Assembly: GCA_028829895.1 (NCBI GenBank)
Contig: CM054182.1
Coordinates: 56,404,879 to 56,468,878, forward strand
Direction: 5' to 3'
DNA length: 64,000 bases
Source of the DNA: Sinotaia quadrata
Taxonomy: Eukaryota > Mollusca > Gastropoda > Architaenioglossa > Viviparidae
The position numbers were made by a program, and so were the translations under genes. Positions 48,002 through 59,360 of the stretch are shown piece by piece (the first letter of the stretch is position 1; the number at the start of each line of letters is the position of its first letter). The notes beneath the pieces were generated by a model that saw only the letters and a program-made list of their open reading frames with translations, was not told where the DNA came from and did not search any database.

Positions 48002-49736
48002 TGTCACAGGAAATGAGGGACAGAAATTATATTTTATTTCATTTTAAAAAACCGCTAACAAAACTAATTGAAGTAATCCGAGTTTTGTTATTTTTCGTAT
48101 GTAGCATGTAACTTCCAGTAACGGTCACCTAAGATCTCTTTAGTAGACAGACGTTCGTGACGCAGTGTGTGTTAATTATCATATTGAATATATATATTAG
48201 TTTATGAAGAATATGTATATTAAATAAATTGGGACAACTGCGCAATACCGTCACATGTTGTTGACGAGTGAAATGGCCAGTGCGCATTAGGATTGACCAC
48301 AGAAAAGCGTGCATCACGATTACCACTATATATCCAAGGCAAAAATCATGTCACAGGACATAGCTTCTGGAAGTTTTGGAAACCTTCAGTGAGAGCTATA
48401 TAAGAGGCAAAATGAAGACTTTGACTCTCAATGTTGAAAACGTCGATTCGTCTGAAGCCAGTCTAACTTCACGTATGAATTATCTCATGTACAGAGATTT
48501 CATAAAGGAAAGCTGCAATAATCTCTTTCCATCCGTTTTCCATCCGTCTGATGCCATATATTGAGTAACGAGGCAAAATTACTCAGTATAATTGTTGGCA
48601 AAGTGGAAAGTTCACTGTCCAAGAAAAACCCGATGCATGCGACGCTGGTTGTATGCAGTTAACGACACGAGGGACCAACTTGTTCTTCCCCCTGTCTGAG
48701 TTCGTTTTGGCAGTCTATCCCGCGAATTGAGAGGCTAGCACCGTGATCGTCTCACAGACATATCCGGATTTCTACACTCAATGTAATGCGACGACACATC
48801 CCACTGGACGACTCTACCCGATAATGCTAAACGTCGTTGGGATGTCCGTTTCCACGACAACCGGTACAACGATAATTATCGAGGCTGACAACAGTCAGCT
48901 AAATTTCAGATTTCTCCCCAGTGATAATCTGAAAGTGGTGCCTAGATTCTGCAGAATCTTCACCTGTAATGCGACGCCTCAATTGCGTCCCGTCTTCACT
49001 TTGAAGTGCCGCTTATAAGTGACGTGTGAGATTACGTCATCTCCTTGGAACTCTGACATTAATAGTGAGTAATCATTAGCACGGCTAACGCGCACATACT
49101 TAAGTCTAGGACTCTTAAGAAAATGAACACTATTATATCGTTTGCAAAATAAGAACTCTAATGTTAAAAGTAATGCTTATTTTACATGTCAACTATTGTT
49201 AAAGCGGCCCCATTTGCCGCATAAGAATTGTGTAATTAATCTTTATTTTATATTTTGAATTTCATCATTTTCATCTCCCCTTATTTCCCACAGAGTGTAT
49301 GACATTGGAAAGTTGAATGAATGATTAATCACTGTGCGAAAGAGTAGTGCCCCTTTTTAAATCGGGAAATAAATAACCTGATTTAAACATCTTTCAACTC
49401 TCTTGTTATTCATAGTTTTTGAGAGGGACGAAAGAATTTGTACTATTGTTTTGCACCGTTCGTCTGTTCGTCCATTTATTCACATTTATGATACACACTC
49501 ACAACACACACCGCCAATAAAACGTTCCTTGGCATGACACTAATAAAGTGGGCCCCACCCAAACATCAATGGAGTATGTCATGTGTGTCATTGTAACAAC
49601 CTGACACGACGTAGTACTGGCACACGTCACGGGCTTTTTTTGGAGGTGCACCGGAGCAGGCCAAAAATAGACTTCACCCCTTGCATCTCTAACTTCAGCT
49701 CGGGTCGGCTTGTAACAAGCCCGCCCGTTTTGTGAC

Positions 49737-49737
<1 letters not shown>
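48002..49737 (+). repeat. 3' LTR
   Basis: Direct repeat of 41236 onward at a constant offset of 6766 bp, with no difference noticed over 1732 bp. It ends TGTGACA, which is the perfect inverted complement of its first seven bases TGTCACA. The 5' LTR has TGTAAACA at that point. It is followed by GAAAG and the rest of the microsatellite. Confidence 0.95.
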
Positions 49738-49787
<50 letters not shown>

Positions 49788-49788
49788 A
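49738..49788. repeat. (GAAA)n microsatellite, right half of the retrotransposon target
   Basis: About 12.5 units continuing the array interrupted at 41235. Its first five bases (GAAAG) are the right-hand target duplication. Before insertion the locus probably had about 31-32 units. Confidence 0.93.
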
Positions 49789-51236
49789 TTAACTCATCGT
49801 ACAACTCAGAGTTCAACAAAAATTACAATTCCTAGTTTGCACATTTCTAACTTGATTAGAACAGAAGGAATTTCTCATGTAGTTTAGGATTTGTGCAATT
49901 CTGGATTAACGTAATATTTAATATGCTTAATATTTAACTCCTTAAACCTTTGGCACAGCCCAAAGTTAACAAAAATTTATTATAAAATAGACACATCTAT
50001 TTTAACAATACTCATTAAGCATATTTTGTTAATGCCAATCCTTTACAAATTAATATTTTTTAATTTTATTTTGAGTGCCTCTAATACGTATTTGTCTGAC
50101 ACTGGAGCGGGATAAATAAATATTTTTTTTTTTTTCAAGGTGTATCTATCACTGTTCTGCATTGCTGATATCCATCCTTGATTAAGGCGATCCAGCAACC
50201 TCCGGTTGAATTTCAGCAGAAATAACTTATCGTTTCCTTCGCCTCCATTCATCTAACCGATACCAAAGCCATGCACATTTAGACACCCTTCTATCATATC
50301 TACCCAGTATCTTTTCTTTCTGCCCGAATTAAGCGGCACGCTCTCCGCCTGCTTGTGTAGTCTAGAATCTGGCGGTGTAGTCATTGGTCTAGCCAGCATT
50401 TCAGGAAAGGGACTGCACTCTGGCTGACCAGAACGCGCTTACCTTCCTGCCGTCTCAGTGCATCCTGCGGTTCAGGGTTATGGCACTGACTGCAAGGAAC
50501 CTTAGGAGTTCATTTTACATCTTTCGAAGATGTCATTCTTCCATTGAGAGAAATTTAAATTTAGACAGTATGTGGGGGTAGGGGTGGGGGGATGCATGCG
50601 TGTGTGTGTGTGTGTGTGTGAATGTTTAAAAAATGCACGCACACACAAACACGCACACAGATATATATAAGGATAATATTGCCATTATTAATGTTTCATT
50701 CTTCTAAGACTCAGTCTTTTATCACAAATACTTAAAGATAATTTTTAAGTGCGTTTAGGAGTAAAACAGACATATATATATATATAAGCTTAATGCACTC
50801 TCCACCTACGGGTTGCTTCTTTCCGCAAGATAGGTCGTCTCCCTTTTTGAATGTCATATTTTTCTCGTTTGATTATTAACATGAAGCTCAGGCGACGGCG
50901 TCTACAGTATGCTCCCTTCATCTGTAACTGTTGAAGTTGATAATAACACAACAAAATCAGCCACAGCAGACAGAGCGGTTTCACTTACACCAATCGCATT
51001 TATGTTCCAAGTTTTTTTACTAGGTCAATATATTTAGAAATGTAAGTAACCAAGTTTTCTCACTAGGTCAATATAGTTAGAAATGTAAGAGAATAAGTGG
51101 AGGACTGATCAAGCAACAATAACGCAAGCAGGATGGGAGGCGGGGGAGGAAGTAAGAGTCGAAATATTTAAAAGGCCGACTGGGATCAGCTTGTAGCTAT
51201 GAGCTGACGGATTTATGGTTATCAGATTAACAGCTT
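49789..51236. other. BMP intron 1, right part
   Basis: Unique sequence with a short GT run at about 50598-50620 and a diverged 50-bp duplication at about 51008-51085 (ACTAGGTCAATATA, AGAAATGTAAG). A 46-bp stretch near 50430-50475 has acceptor-like and donor-like ends on the - strand but does not fit the BMP phase, so I do not call it an exon. Confidence 0.5.
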
Positions 51237-51345
51237 ATTTTGATGAGGTACACATTCTAGCTAAACATGAGGTACACATTCTAGCTAAACATGAGGTACA
51301 CATTCTAGCTAAACATGAGGTACACATTCTAGCTAAACAGCACAA
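51237..51345. repeat. 24-bp tandem repeat, four to five units
   Basis: Near-perfect units of GAGGTACACATTCTAGCTAA plus ACAT, about 340 bp inside intron 1 from exon 1. It gives an eight-residue repeat (LARMCTSC) on the - strand, an artefact. Confidence 0.95.
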
Positions 51346-51684
51346 ATATGTCCACGGAATCAAAAAGTCTTTTACAGTGTAAGAAAAATACTTACACTTT
51401 GTCCGACAATTTTCAGGATGTTTCTTCCAGCCGCAGTAATAAATAATCAAACCAAACAAACCAAACCTTCAGCTTTCTCTCTTGAATGTGTACTTTAAAA
51501 TGTCCCCACTCCTATGCCCCACGACCACCTCTCTCTTTCTTTCACTCTCCTTATCACTCATTCTTTTATTTTTTTTCTTTCTCAGTCCTTCTCTTTCCAT
51601 TCTACAATATTAGTTCCTTGTATTTTTCCTCTTTTGTTTCTCTTTCATTTAGTACAAGAGTTAGTTTTAAAATAAAAGAGTTAC

Positions 51685-52318
51685 CTTCCTTGTTGATGTT
51701 TGGAAAGCTGCGTACTATGTCCGCTGGGAGATCTTCATCTATGTCCGGCCCACTGGGCGTTGTCTTGGCCGTGACTGGAGGGGCAAGCCGGGAGAAGCGG
51801 TCGTATAGGTCCAGCATATACTCGGGTGGCTTCCTCCGCGGCGTCTTTATGAGCTTCAGCTTGGCCACCCGGCTTAAACCGGGTGGAGGCATGCTCCCTG
51901 CAGTTCGATTATCCGAGAGCATTTCGAGCAGAGAGAAGTCCATTTCTTCGTAGTAGTAGTCGATGTAGCCGTCCCATTCATTACCAGTCCCCGCTGAAGC
52001 GTTGGGGTTCGAGTCAGCACTGCTATCCGCTCGCGAGGTCCTATTGCTGACTGGTTTCTCTTGACCTAGCGTGGTCCCTATCATCCCAGGGTTCGCATCC
52101 CGAGTAACGTGAAAGAGGAGGGGTCCTTCTTGGCTGGGTTTAGCTACCGGAAGGATGGGAGTCACTTGCGGTGGAGTGGCTGCTTGGATGTACCCTGGGG
52201 TGATGCTGACGGACGTGGAGTGCAGGTCGTCATTAGGAGGGCGTGTCAAGGACAAGCGAGCCCTGAGAAGAAAAAACAGTATCACCAGCGGGCGTGGGTA
52301 AGGGGGGCGACACTTCAT
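51685..52318 (-). CDS. BMP9/BMP10-like ligand, exon 1 (signal peptide and N-terminal prodomain)
   Basis: Encodes residues 1-211 plus the first base of codon 212. The start is the first ATG after an in-frame TAG 24 bases upstream. MKCRPPYPRPLVILFFLL is a short signal peptide. A poorly conserved, Pro/Thr/Asn-rich acidic stretch with sequons (NRT twice, NAS) follows. KPPEYMLDLYDRFS near 163-176 and PADIVRSFPNI near 198-208 match the TGF-beta propeptide start, and the form P-P-x-Y-M-x-D-L-Y plus I-V-R-S-F is BMP9/10-like. The donor is GGAAG|GTAACT. With exons 2 and 3 the protein is 563 residues and 1692 coding bases. The ligand is secreted, cleaved by furin-type proteases, dimerises and should signal through type I/II serine kinase receptors to Smads. 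The 5' UTR and promoter are not resolved. Confidence 0.92.
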
Positions 52319-54379
52319 TGCACTCCGCTGATGGCCAAGCTATTTTCTACACCTCGGAATAAGATACAGTGCCTCTGGCTTTCTAAATTGGGAAACCTGT
52401 AGAAACACAGTGTGGCAACCAGGAGTCTACTAGCCTGCGTTTGTTTGAAGACAGATCCTAAGAGCCCCAATCAATCGTCTTTGCGGCATTGTACACAATC
52501 GGGCTTTGCTGCAAACTTCACCCCATCTTTATCCAGCAATATTTGTTGAAAACGTCAGGACTGTGACGTCAGGATTTCGTGGAAGAACGTCTCACGTGAT
52601 CGACATGATTCTCGATGCTTTATCAAACTGGACTTGACACTCGAGCAAAACGTCACACGTATAAGTAAAGAACACGTCATCAATGCATGGCCTACTTATG
52701 GTCCGGTCCTCCCAAGTTCACCCACCTTTCCTTTCTTCTCAAGACAACGTTTGTAATAAAAATCAACTCATGTCAAGGCTCGACAGCCTGTTTCTGGCTG
52801 AAGACATTTCATTTCACAAACATTGTGCCTCGCTAACATTTTTCTATAACCTACGCACTGCGCGATTAATCTGCAAACACTGGTTCCGTTTCTGATCTTT
52901 AAAGTGTGGGTGGCAGCGAGCGTGTGTGGGGGGGGAGGGGGGTATTTGTTGCTATACTGTCCCGTCTTCGGGCCCCGCGTTCCTTGTCTCTGCCTGGTGA
53001 TTGGCCAGTAGTGCAGCACTAAACAGCAAACTTTCGGGCAAAAGCGATGGCCGAAAATATGTTGCACTGAATGAAGGTTGTGTGGTTGTGTTCAGACATA
53101 TGCACAGGGAAGTAATAAAAAAGAGAAAATATATCTTTGTGTTTATACTCGTTTTTTTTTCTCTCCAGTTTGCAATGATACCGTCGACTGTGTAGACCCG
53201 GTTTTCCCAGCATAAACAGTTAAGAAGGAGGGGTGGGGTGTAGGAACTATGCAGAATACAACTATTAAATGTGTGTGTCAACCTCCTTTCTTAAAGAAAT
53301 AGATCACGCCAACAGGAATGGGGAATAATTTTGTTGTTGTCCTTTTCAAGTCACTTTCAGTTAATACATCCTGTGGGCGAATCATGTCATCGCGAAAGCG
53401 AAAACAGTAGCGTAGGCTAAAATTACCCTTCTGTATTTTAAATACTGTATCAGAGGAACTGACATCTCAGATGATGCTGATATGTCAAAAGATCATAGGT
53501 TCCTAACCTAACAGTAGTTGTACTTCGTGTGTTCTCCAACATCCATGCAATTCTTTAAGCCCATGACGTCAGAAGCCCTCGCTTCTACCTAACTCAAACG
53601 ATCAACGAAGTTTAGTAGAGAGCTTTCAGATTTCACAGAATAAGAATTTACTGGCTTGTGGGCCGACGCCCATTTAAATAATATTGTTAGTATTACTTTC
53701 CTTTTTAAAACTTAAATAAAAAACACGAATGCTGACGATTTTGCTTTTTATTTTTTTAAAGGAAAGAAATAAACAAATGTACTGTTTTAAAGAGTTTAAA
53801 TGTAACAAGTAAGATATGTCCCGCATGTTCACATGTCGGTTTGGTGGGCTGCTGCTGCCAGAGACCTAATTTTGAATTCTAGGGGGAAGGAGAGAGAGAA
53901 CAAAGACCTGTTAGTAATATTTAGTGCTAAAGAAGTTTCGAGTAAAAAAGAAATCAACTTTAAGTGAAGGTATTCAAGAAAACAATCATATATGTATCTA
54001 CTGGAAAAAGATTAAAAAGAGAGGTTGGTAAACAGAAATGGAGCAGTGTTGTACCTTAAATTGCACCATTCAACTGCTATGGAGTTTTAATGCCGCAAGA
54101 CCAGAGTTCGAAGATACAAAAGATTCCTTACGTCTGTATAAATACCAGCTTTCTTACATAAAAAAAACTTCAATTCACAAAATCCTTAATCCACACAGCA
54201 TATTTTGTTTACTTTATTTCTTCTTTTTTTTAAAAAAAAAACTTGTTCGGGATTTTTTCGTTTTCATCTAAATATAGGGCTGGGCGGCTAATTTATAAAC
54301 TGGGCTATACGTTTACAAAACCAAACACATATTAATTCTGAAACCACATCAGATGAAGACAGAAACAGCAATTGAAACA
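52319..54379. other. 5' flank of the BMP gene and non-coding DNA
   Basis: Should contain the BMP 5' UTR and promoter (read on the - strand). No TATA box at a convincing distance and no first non-coding exon could be identified. Holds short G runs near 52928-52945. No other gene recognised. Confidence 0.4.
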
Positions 54380-54520
54380 AAGAGATAATTATGAAAATAT
54401 ATAAGATGAAGATAGGAAATATAAAAACTTAAAACAAAGAGATAATTATGAAAAAATGTATAAGACGAAGATAGAAATATAAAAACTTGAAACTGAGAAA
54501 TAATTATGAAGAGAACATTT
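54380..54520. repeat. About 65-bp tandem repeat, two and a half units
   Basis: GAGATAATTATGAAAA, TATAAGATGAAGATAG and AATATAAAAACTT recur in order. AT-rich and moderately diverged. Confidence 0.8.
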
Positions 54521-54635
54521 GAAACAAACGAAAGTATTAATTATAGAGCCAAATCAGGTGACGGTCGAAGCATGGTATTTTGATAAACAACTTTATGTAA
54601 TCTTTTCCTGTTAACTTATAATTGCCTCTCTATAT

Positions 54636-54792
<157 letters not shown>

Positions 54793-55584
54793 GATATAGA
54801 TATATAAGTATGCTGATATGTCAGTATATAAAATGTATTTTGTTTGAATATTTTCATTTTCTGTTTCCATATTATGTCGCTACTATTAACAGACTCATTT
54901 TCTTTCAATTATCTTTTCGTTTAATTTCTTCTTTAATTCACACTTACTAATAGCAAGACGTTCTATATTTCAACTCGTATCTAGTTCTGTCCCAATATCT
55001 TAATTCATTATAGAAGATAAATCGAAGCCGGAATAGAGACAAGATCACTGTTATGGAAGCGGTTTAAAAATTAAAACCATATTACGTATGCTTTTGTATA
55101 TTTTCATCACTACCGATTCATTGGACGTTCAAAAAGAAAGTTATGATCAATTGTTCAAAATTTCGACACATCCGCTTTTACGAGCTTACGTTCCCCTTGT
55201 GACCTATTTCAATCAAGGTCAAGATCGACATGCTGCTGTCTTCATCATCAATGCGTGTATCGATACCATATCAGCTGTCTCTTCAGCTCAAACAGTCTTT
55301 AAGACTTAATCTCCTCCTGTCAAGGGAGTTGCAACTCCAGCAATGTGGACAGAGTGCAGGAATTATATTGTTCTGGCCTCGACAGTAAGCAGGCTATAGT
55401 TATACACACCACATTTCTAAGTCCAGATATGAATTTCAGCGAAACGTTTTGATCCGTTCATCCTACCATACAGTCTATATGAGACTGCTTTCTTTTACTT
55501 CTGTTCAATCAATGAAGTGTTGATTTGAGACCTAGAAAAGAAAACGAAAGATTTTGATATTATTATTGTTGTTGCTGTTGCTGT
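54793..55584. other. Non-coding DNA
   Basis: Unique sequence. The 73-codon + strand frame at 55088-55309 has no recognisable domain. (TTG/CTG)-rich low complexity lies at 55558-55600, at the 3' end of the LINE fragment next to it. Confidence 0.45.
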
Positions 55585-56550
55585 TGCTGCTGTTTTATTG
55601 TTCAACCTTTTTCACGACTTCTATTGACTGTCACTTGTGAATCAAGGTCTTAGAATCTTACCAAGATTCTGGGAGATCCAAGATATCACGGAGCTGTGGG
55701 CACTTTCGAGAAGCGCTGCTTTTAGCAGTGGGGCGAGTCTATGGAGTCCAGGTAGTTTATTCAGATAGCCTTTCAACTCAGATGTTATGTTCACAAGGTT
55801 CCTATCACTACGGGTATCACTTCTGCTTTTACATTTCACTGTCTCAGGATTTCTAAACTGAGATCCTGGTATTTTTCTACTTTTTCTTTGTTTTTTTCTT
55901 TTTGTAGCAATTAGAACAGCGACATCAATAATTGCTGCTTTTCTGTTAGACTTATTGAGAACTACATTGTCTGGTCTTCGCGCAAGAATTACTTGTTCTT
56001 ATTTCGAAGTCCAACAGTATTTTGATTCGGTCCCGGTGACTGCTTTTGGTTGGTGTATCCTTGCTTTCTCCGGTTTTTATTTTTATGGATTTTACAAAGA
56101 TTTCTATGTATGATTTTTCCCACTTCGTTGTGTCTTTTGGTGTAGTCTGTTCCAGCCAGAAACTGACATCCAGATAGTATATGTTCTGTTGTTTCATTCA
56201 TGTTTTGCAAAGTCTGCATTTGGAATCATTTGAGATTTTCGAAATTTTTATTTTGATTGATATCGTGTTTAGTACTTGATCTTGCGCAGATGTTATGAGC
56301 TTTTCTGTTTCTGGTTTCAAACCTACCTCTTTCAAACACCAGTATGTTGATTGTTTTGTTAATGTTTCATCAGCTTGTCGCACATACTAACCATGGAGAG
56401 GGTTTGGGCTTCGACGTTTTGGTAATGCCCGTTTTGTTTTGTTTTTTCCTTGCTTTTTTGTCTGTGTTCGGGATGGTATAATCCATTCATCTTGATTGCT
56501 TCAATCAGTGGCTCATCTTTGTTTTTATTCCGGAGGTTGTCCAAAAGGCC
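55585..56550 (-). mobile_element. Decayed non-LTR retrotransposon fragment A (R2-type C-terminus)
   Basis: Broken minus-strand frames, in order, give LKPETEKLITSAQDQ, KCRLCK (frameshift), ETTEHILSGCQFLAG, KRHNEVGKI, RRPDNVVLNKSNRKAAIIDV and a C-terminal NITSELKGYLNKLPG. C-x2-C...H-x4-C is the zinc finger, and RHN plus PD-x(12)-D the endonuclease pattern, of the non-LTR elements with a restriction-like endonuclease (R2/R4/NeSL group). The reverse transcriptase domain is missing (5' truncation), and the frame is broken at least three times. The 3' end is followed by ATT/GTT-rich sequence; the 5' end abuts a TTA run. Confidence 0.75.
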
Positions 56551-56556
56551 TATAAC

Positions 56557-56580
56557 TTATTATTATTATTATTATTATTA
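56557..56580. repeat. (TTA)n run at the 3' end of LINE fragment B
   Basis: Eight TTA units. On the element's strand this is (TAA)n, placed where the 3' tail of fragment B would be. Confidence 0.9.
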
Positions 56581-56973
56581 CTCTCTCCACGACTTCTGTT
56601 GGCTGTCGACTGTAGACCAAGTCTCGGAATCTTACCAAGATTCTGGGACATCCAAGATTTTACGGAGGGTGTCGACATTTTTTAGGAGCCTGCTGTCAGT
56701 AGTGGAGCGAGTGTGGTTTCCAGGTAGTTTATTCATGTAGCCTTCTAACTCTGATGTTATGTTCCCCAAGGCTCCTTTCATTATAGGTATCACTTCCACT
56801 TTTATACTCCACAATCTCTGGATTTCTAATCTGAGGTCTTGGTATTTTTCTCTTTTTTTTCTCTTTTTTTTGTTTTTGTTTTTATGTTTCTGATACTTGG
56901 AACAGCGACATCAATGATTGTTCCTGTTCTTTTGGACTTATTGAGAACTACAATGTTTGGTCTTCGTGCATCA

Positions 56974-56974
<1 letters not shown>
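56581..56974 (-). mobile_element. Decayed non-LTR retrotransposon fragment B
   Basis: A second copy of the same C-terminal region as fragment A, 3' part only. It reads ARRPNIVVLNKSKRTGTIID, then a Lys-rich stretch, KVEVIPIMKGALGNITSELE and GYMNKLPG, to ILDVPESW. DNA similarity to fragment A is obvious over CTTACCAAGATTCTGGGA and GACATCAATGATTGTT-like words. It starts at the TTA/TTG microsatellite on its 5' side and ends in a TAA run. Confidence 0.72.

Positions 56975-57050
<76 letters not shown>
56975..57050. repeat. (TTA)n(TTG)n compound microsatellite
   Basis: About 14 TTA units followed by about 11 TTG units, between LINE fragments B and C. Confidence 0.95.
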
Positions 57051-57284
57051 ACCACTACAATTGTTTTTATATTATTGCTATCTTTATAATCTCATCATTA
57101 TCATTATAATCTTAACTATTGTTTGTATTACTATCATTACAAGAAAAATCTTCATCTTCATTATGACCATCATCATCAAAAAAGTACTTCATTATCCTCC
57201 TTGTAATCATTAATGTTAATGGTAACAATATTGTTTGTAGAAGTAAAAGTAATTCTTCACACAACTTTTGTTTGTCTGCCGGCT
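57051..57284. other. Low-complexity spacer
   Basis: AT-rich ATC/ATT-type low complexity between LINE fragments. Nothing else seen. Confidence 0.5.
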
Positions 57285-58320
57285 ATGTGAGAGAGAATCC
57301 TAGTGAATTCAAATCTGGGATTCCTAACAGGATTCTAGGATATCCGAGGTTTTATAGAGGGTGTGGGGCATTACTTAGATAAACATTTTCAAACAGGGGG
57401 CAGGTCTGTTGCACCCTGAAAATTTGTTTAGATAACTTTCCATTTCTCAAGTTCTGCATACTATCTGGTACCACATCTACTCCCATAAGTTCTGCATGTA
57501 TCGCCTGTGATTCAAGTATACTTAATCTTCTTTTAATTTCTAGCACTATTGACGAATCTCTAGATGGAACTAACAGTTTGAATAATTGTTATTGGCTCGT
57601 TCACTTGCCTTATCAGGTTTCATGCAAAGAAGTGTGCGATCTGGTCTTTCTTGAAGACGCCCAGTGCTGTGACTTTAGCTATTTCTACTCCTCAGCTCGT
57701 CTGATATATTTATAACACATTCTTAGAACTAACTGTATGATTTTTGTCACTCATTGTGCCGTCTGATGTGTTTTGCTCCAGCTAGCCGGTGATGTCCAGA
57801 ACTATCTTAAATGTTTTGTTCCAGTTAATTTGTGATGTCCAGACCTATCTTAAATGTTTTGTTCCAGCTAGCTGGTAATGTCCATATCTATCTGAAATGT
57901 TTTATCCCAGCTAGCAAATGGTGTCTAGATCTAACTGAATGTTTTATCCCAGCTAGCAAATGGTGTCTAGATCTAACTGATATGTGTTTGATCCGCCAGG
58001 CTAGTGTTGTCAAACCTTCCTGATGTTCTTGTCCAGATAGCTAGTGTTGTCAAACCTTCCTGATGTTCTTGTCCAGATAGCCTGTGATGTCAAAATCTTT
58101 CTGATGTATTTTATTCCACCAAGCAAGTGATGTCCACAACAATGTATATATTCTCATCTTCGTTCTTGCATAATCGACATTTATAATTTCTTCATGAATT
58201 TTGTTGACCGTTTGTACTTTATGCATCAATGATCTGTTTGCTTTTTAATTCGGCTTTAAATTTCATCTCACTCAGTACTGTGCATACTGACTGTTGCATT
58301 ATTTCTTCTATTTATTGAGC
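57285..58320 (-). mobile_element. Decayed non-LTR retrotransposon fragment C with internal amplification
   Basis: A third, more diverged copy. Reading the - strand: KCRLCKNEDEN (first half of the zinc finger) at about 58145-58180, then a 43-bp repeat array, then LAGAKHIRRHNE (about 57730-57790). After a decayed endonuclease region comes LRNGKLSKQIFRVQQ near 57420-57460. Stops interrupt every segment. Domain order is the same as in fragment A, which identifies it. Confidence 0.65.
57768..58140. repeat. 43-bp satellite derived from the LINE zinc-finger region
   Basis: About eight units carrying GTGATGTCCAGA-CTATCT, AATGTTTTGTTCCAGCTAGC. The unit on the - strand corresponds to the LINE segment between the zinc-finger histidine and the RHN motif (…CTAGCTGGAACAAAACAT…). 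The array sits exactly between those two motifs of fragment C. Confidence 0.8.
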
Positions 58321-59360
58321 AAGTTGACCATCAGGTCAAATGTAAGACCACTTGTCTGAAGATGTTCAGCTGATTTTCTTACTTCGTATCTTTCTGCGGT
58401 AGTCGTATACTGATACAGGTGGCTGAAGTAGTTGATATTTTGCATATAGAGGTAGTTGATACATTGCCTACAGTTCTTTGGGGTAGTTCTATTTTCAGTA
58501 CAGTTCTCTGTGGTAGATTACCTGATATTTTGATTACGGTACTTGTTGATATATGCTTTCAGATGCCTGCAATAGTTGATATTTTTCATACAGTTAAATA
58601 TCTCTTATCAGGGTATGTCGCTCTTACTCCAGAGGTACCCAGCAAGGTCGGTCAATGATCCCTCCTTGAACAGTGTCCTTTATTTTGCTGTGACCTCGAC
58701 CTCAATTATTTTCTGGACTCATAAAATCTGTCTACATTTGCTTTGTGGAGGAAATGGCCTATTTGTGTTGATAATATTTCTATGTACCTTTACCTGTTTT
58801 TCATTTCCTTTCCGACCGGTTCTGACGCCATCCGTGCAGCTGATTAGGAGTGGCATACTGCTTAACAATTCAGTCTGTAGTTTGTAAAAGTGGCACGCGC
58901 GTTGATAGTCATTATTATTATCATCACCAATATCATCGTCGCCGTCCTCATATCATCATTATTATTATTATTATTATTATTATCGACATTTCCATGCGAT
59001 TCGTTCTTTTTATAACAGCCTGGCCTCGATGAAGAAATTCCTTCCAAAAATTGACTGATGTCATTCAAATCCATTTTTACTGATTTTCTTGCAAATAACT
59101 GTCTTTAGAATCCCTAGTTGCTATTATTTTGCTTTGAGGGTTTTTTTTTTTGTTGTGGTAGTGGTGGTGAATTTTAACAGTCGAAATTATCCATCCCTGA
59201 AGATCCGCGCACAGTTTATAAAAATAGCAAGATTGAAAAGAATTAATCGTTATATTTTATCAAATTCTGTCACCCACATACTGTTTAGTGAATCAATAAT
59301 TTAAACGAAAAGGAGGAACTACGGCTCTGGAACTGCATTGGTTCTAGTCGTTATGCGATT
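58321..59360. other. Non-coding DNA
   Basis: Unique sequence with a weak repeat of GTAGTTGATATTTTGCAT-like words at 58425-58600, an ATT run at about 58952-58983 and a T run near 59140. No gene recognised. Confidence 0.45.

Larger units (their letters stand above)
41236..49737 (+). mobile_element. Gmr1-like Ty3/gypsy-type LTR retrotransposon, apparently complete
   Basis: An 8.5-kb element with two 1.73-kb direct LTRs, a leader with a possible primer-binding site, one long Gag-Pol ORF, a stem-loop and a polypurine tract. Pol order is protease, integrase, reverse transcriptase, RNase H. This is the order of copia elements, but the proteins are Ty3/gypsy-type. A group with this arrangement is known, named after Gmr1 from cod. 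The LTR copies appear the same across their first 1732 bp, and the ORF is unbroken, so insertion is very recent and the copy may still be active. It sits in BMP intron 1, antisense to that gene, within a GAAA microsatellite with a GAAAG duplication on both sides. No env ORF and no chromodomain were found. Confidence 0.93.

Noticed and set aside
50430..50475. Extra 46-bp exon of the BMP gene on the - strand (TTCCTTGCAG acceptor, GAAG|GTAAGC donor)
   Set aside because: Its length (15 codons plus one base) breaks the phase between exons 1 and 2 and it contains an in-frame TGA when joined to exon 1.
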